This document shows, piece after piece, positions 63,704-64,000 of a stretch of 64,000 bases of DNA. Under the pieces are notes generated by a model. The model had not been told where the DNA came from. It did no database searches and saw nothing but the letters and a program-made list of their open reading frames with translations. Where the stretch lies: NCBI GenBank assembly GCA_964036155.1, contig OZ038423.1:53087249-53151248 (forward strand), given 5' to 3'. Origin of the DNA: Diploscapter coronatus. Its lineage: Eukaryota; Nematoda; Chromadorea; Rhabditida; Rhabditidae. Positions within the stretch are counted from its first letter, which is position 1, and each line of letters opens with the position of its first letter. The position numbers were made by a program, and so were the translations under genes.

Positions 63704-64000
63704 TATATAAGTAGGTTAGGCTAGTTGGCGGAGCAAAGAATCCCGGTCAGGTTTCGAGTCATCTTGAGATGCTTTATCGCCATTTCTATCTATTGTGATT
63801 CCGCTTCAATTCTCATTTTTCGTTCTTTTTCTGCTGTCATTTTCCTTATCACAAATGTGTGTGATACGCTTTTCATGTCTCCATGTAAGTTTGCTTGTCA
63901 ATTCCACAAAAAGTCGGTTCGCTGCGTATCTGTTCCAAGTTAATTTCGAATTCCATCCATAACTTTGTCAGTCATTTCGACCACCAATTCTCGTCCTCTC
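63704..64000 (+). other. Possible promoter and first exon of a gene running off the right edge
   Basis: A TATATAA box at 63704-63710 precedes an open frame from 63725 (MAEQRIPVRFRVILRCFIAI) that is hydrophobic over about 45 residues, with a donor-like ATGTAAGT near 63883. It could be the first exon of a membrane or secreted protein. Nothing confirms it. Confidence 0.22.

Overview
The window looks like genomic DNA of a nematode. Genes are split by many short introns (about 45-60 bp up to 1 kb) whose acceptors are nearly all TTTTCAG/TTTNCAG. Most genes also have such an acceptor 5-35 bases upstream of the first ATG with no convincing upstream exon, as expected for spliced-leader trans-splicing. 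One gene encodes a nematode WAGO-type Argonaute without slicer residues. I have no outside confirmation of species.

Layout, left to right: (1) the 5' end of a Nup155-like nucleoporin gene (minus, runs off the left edge), divergent from a complete SRP54 gene (plus, 12 exons). (2) 5.7-15 kb is gene-poor and repeat-rich. It holds one complete secreted C-type-lectin-like gene with a Thr-rich stalk, a truncated relative, a 959-bp non-autonomous hAT-like element and a 595-bp composite fold-back element. (3) 15.0-25.6 kb: one 28-exon minus-strand gene for a 1,334-residue protein I cannot assign (acidic N-terminus, RG-rich then Gln-rich middle, ~380-residue structured C-terminus). (4) 26.6-35.2 kb: a 25-exon gene for a 1,152-residue RBR (RING1-IBR-RING2) ubiquitin ligase; a second copy of the hAT-like element sits in one intron. 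(5) 36.6-41.9 kb: a 21-exon Argonaute gene, 907 residues. (6) 42.8-46.8 kb: a plus-strand 10-exon gene for a 377-residue unassigned protein. (7) 47.7-50.9 kb: a ZFAND4-like gene (ubiquitin-like domain plus AN1 zinc finger). (8) 51.6-59.6 kb: a large ankyrin-repeat gene. (9) 60.7-61.9 kb: an uncertain intronless ORF, then a six-exon gene for a 142-residue secreted protein of unknown family. The remainder to 64 kb is AT-rich with no supported gene apart from a weak candidate at the end.

Reading frames were followed across splice sites. For SRP54, the nucleoporin, C-type lectin A, the 28-exon gene, the RBR ligase, the Argonaute, the 377-residue gene, the ZFAND4-like gene and the secreted protein gene, intron phases agree from start to stop (to the window edge for the nucleoporin), which strongly supports those models. 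The ankyrin gene is less precisely resolved. Many miniature inverted-repeat elements lie in introns and intergenic DNA; several families have two copies in the window and three insertions show clean 8-bp target duplications. I see no CRISPR, rRNA or recognisable tRNA genes.
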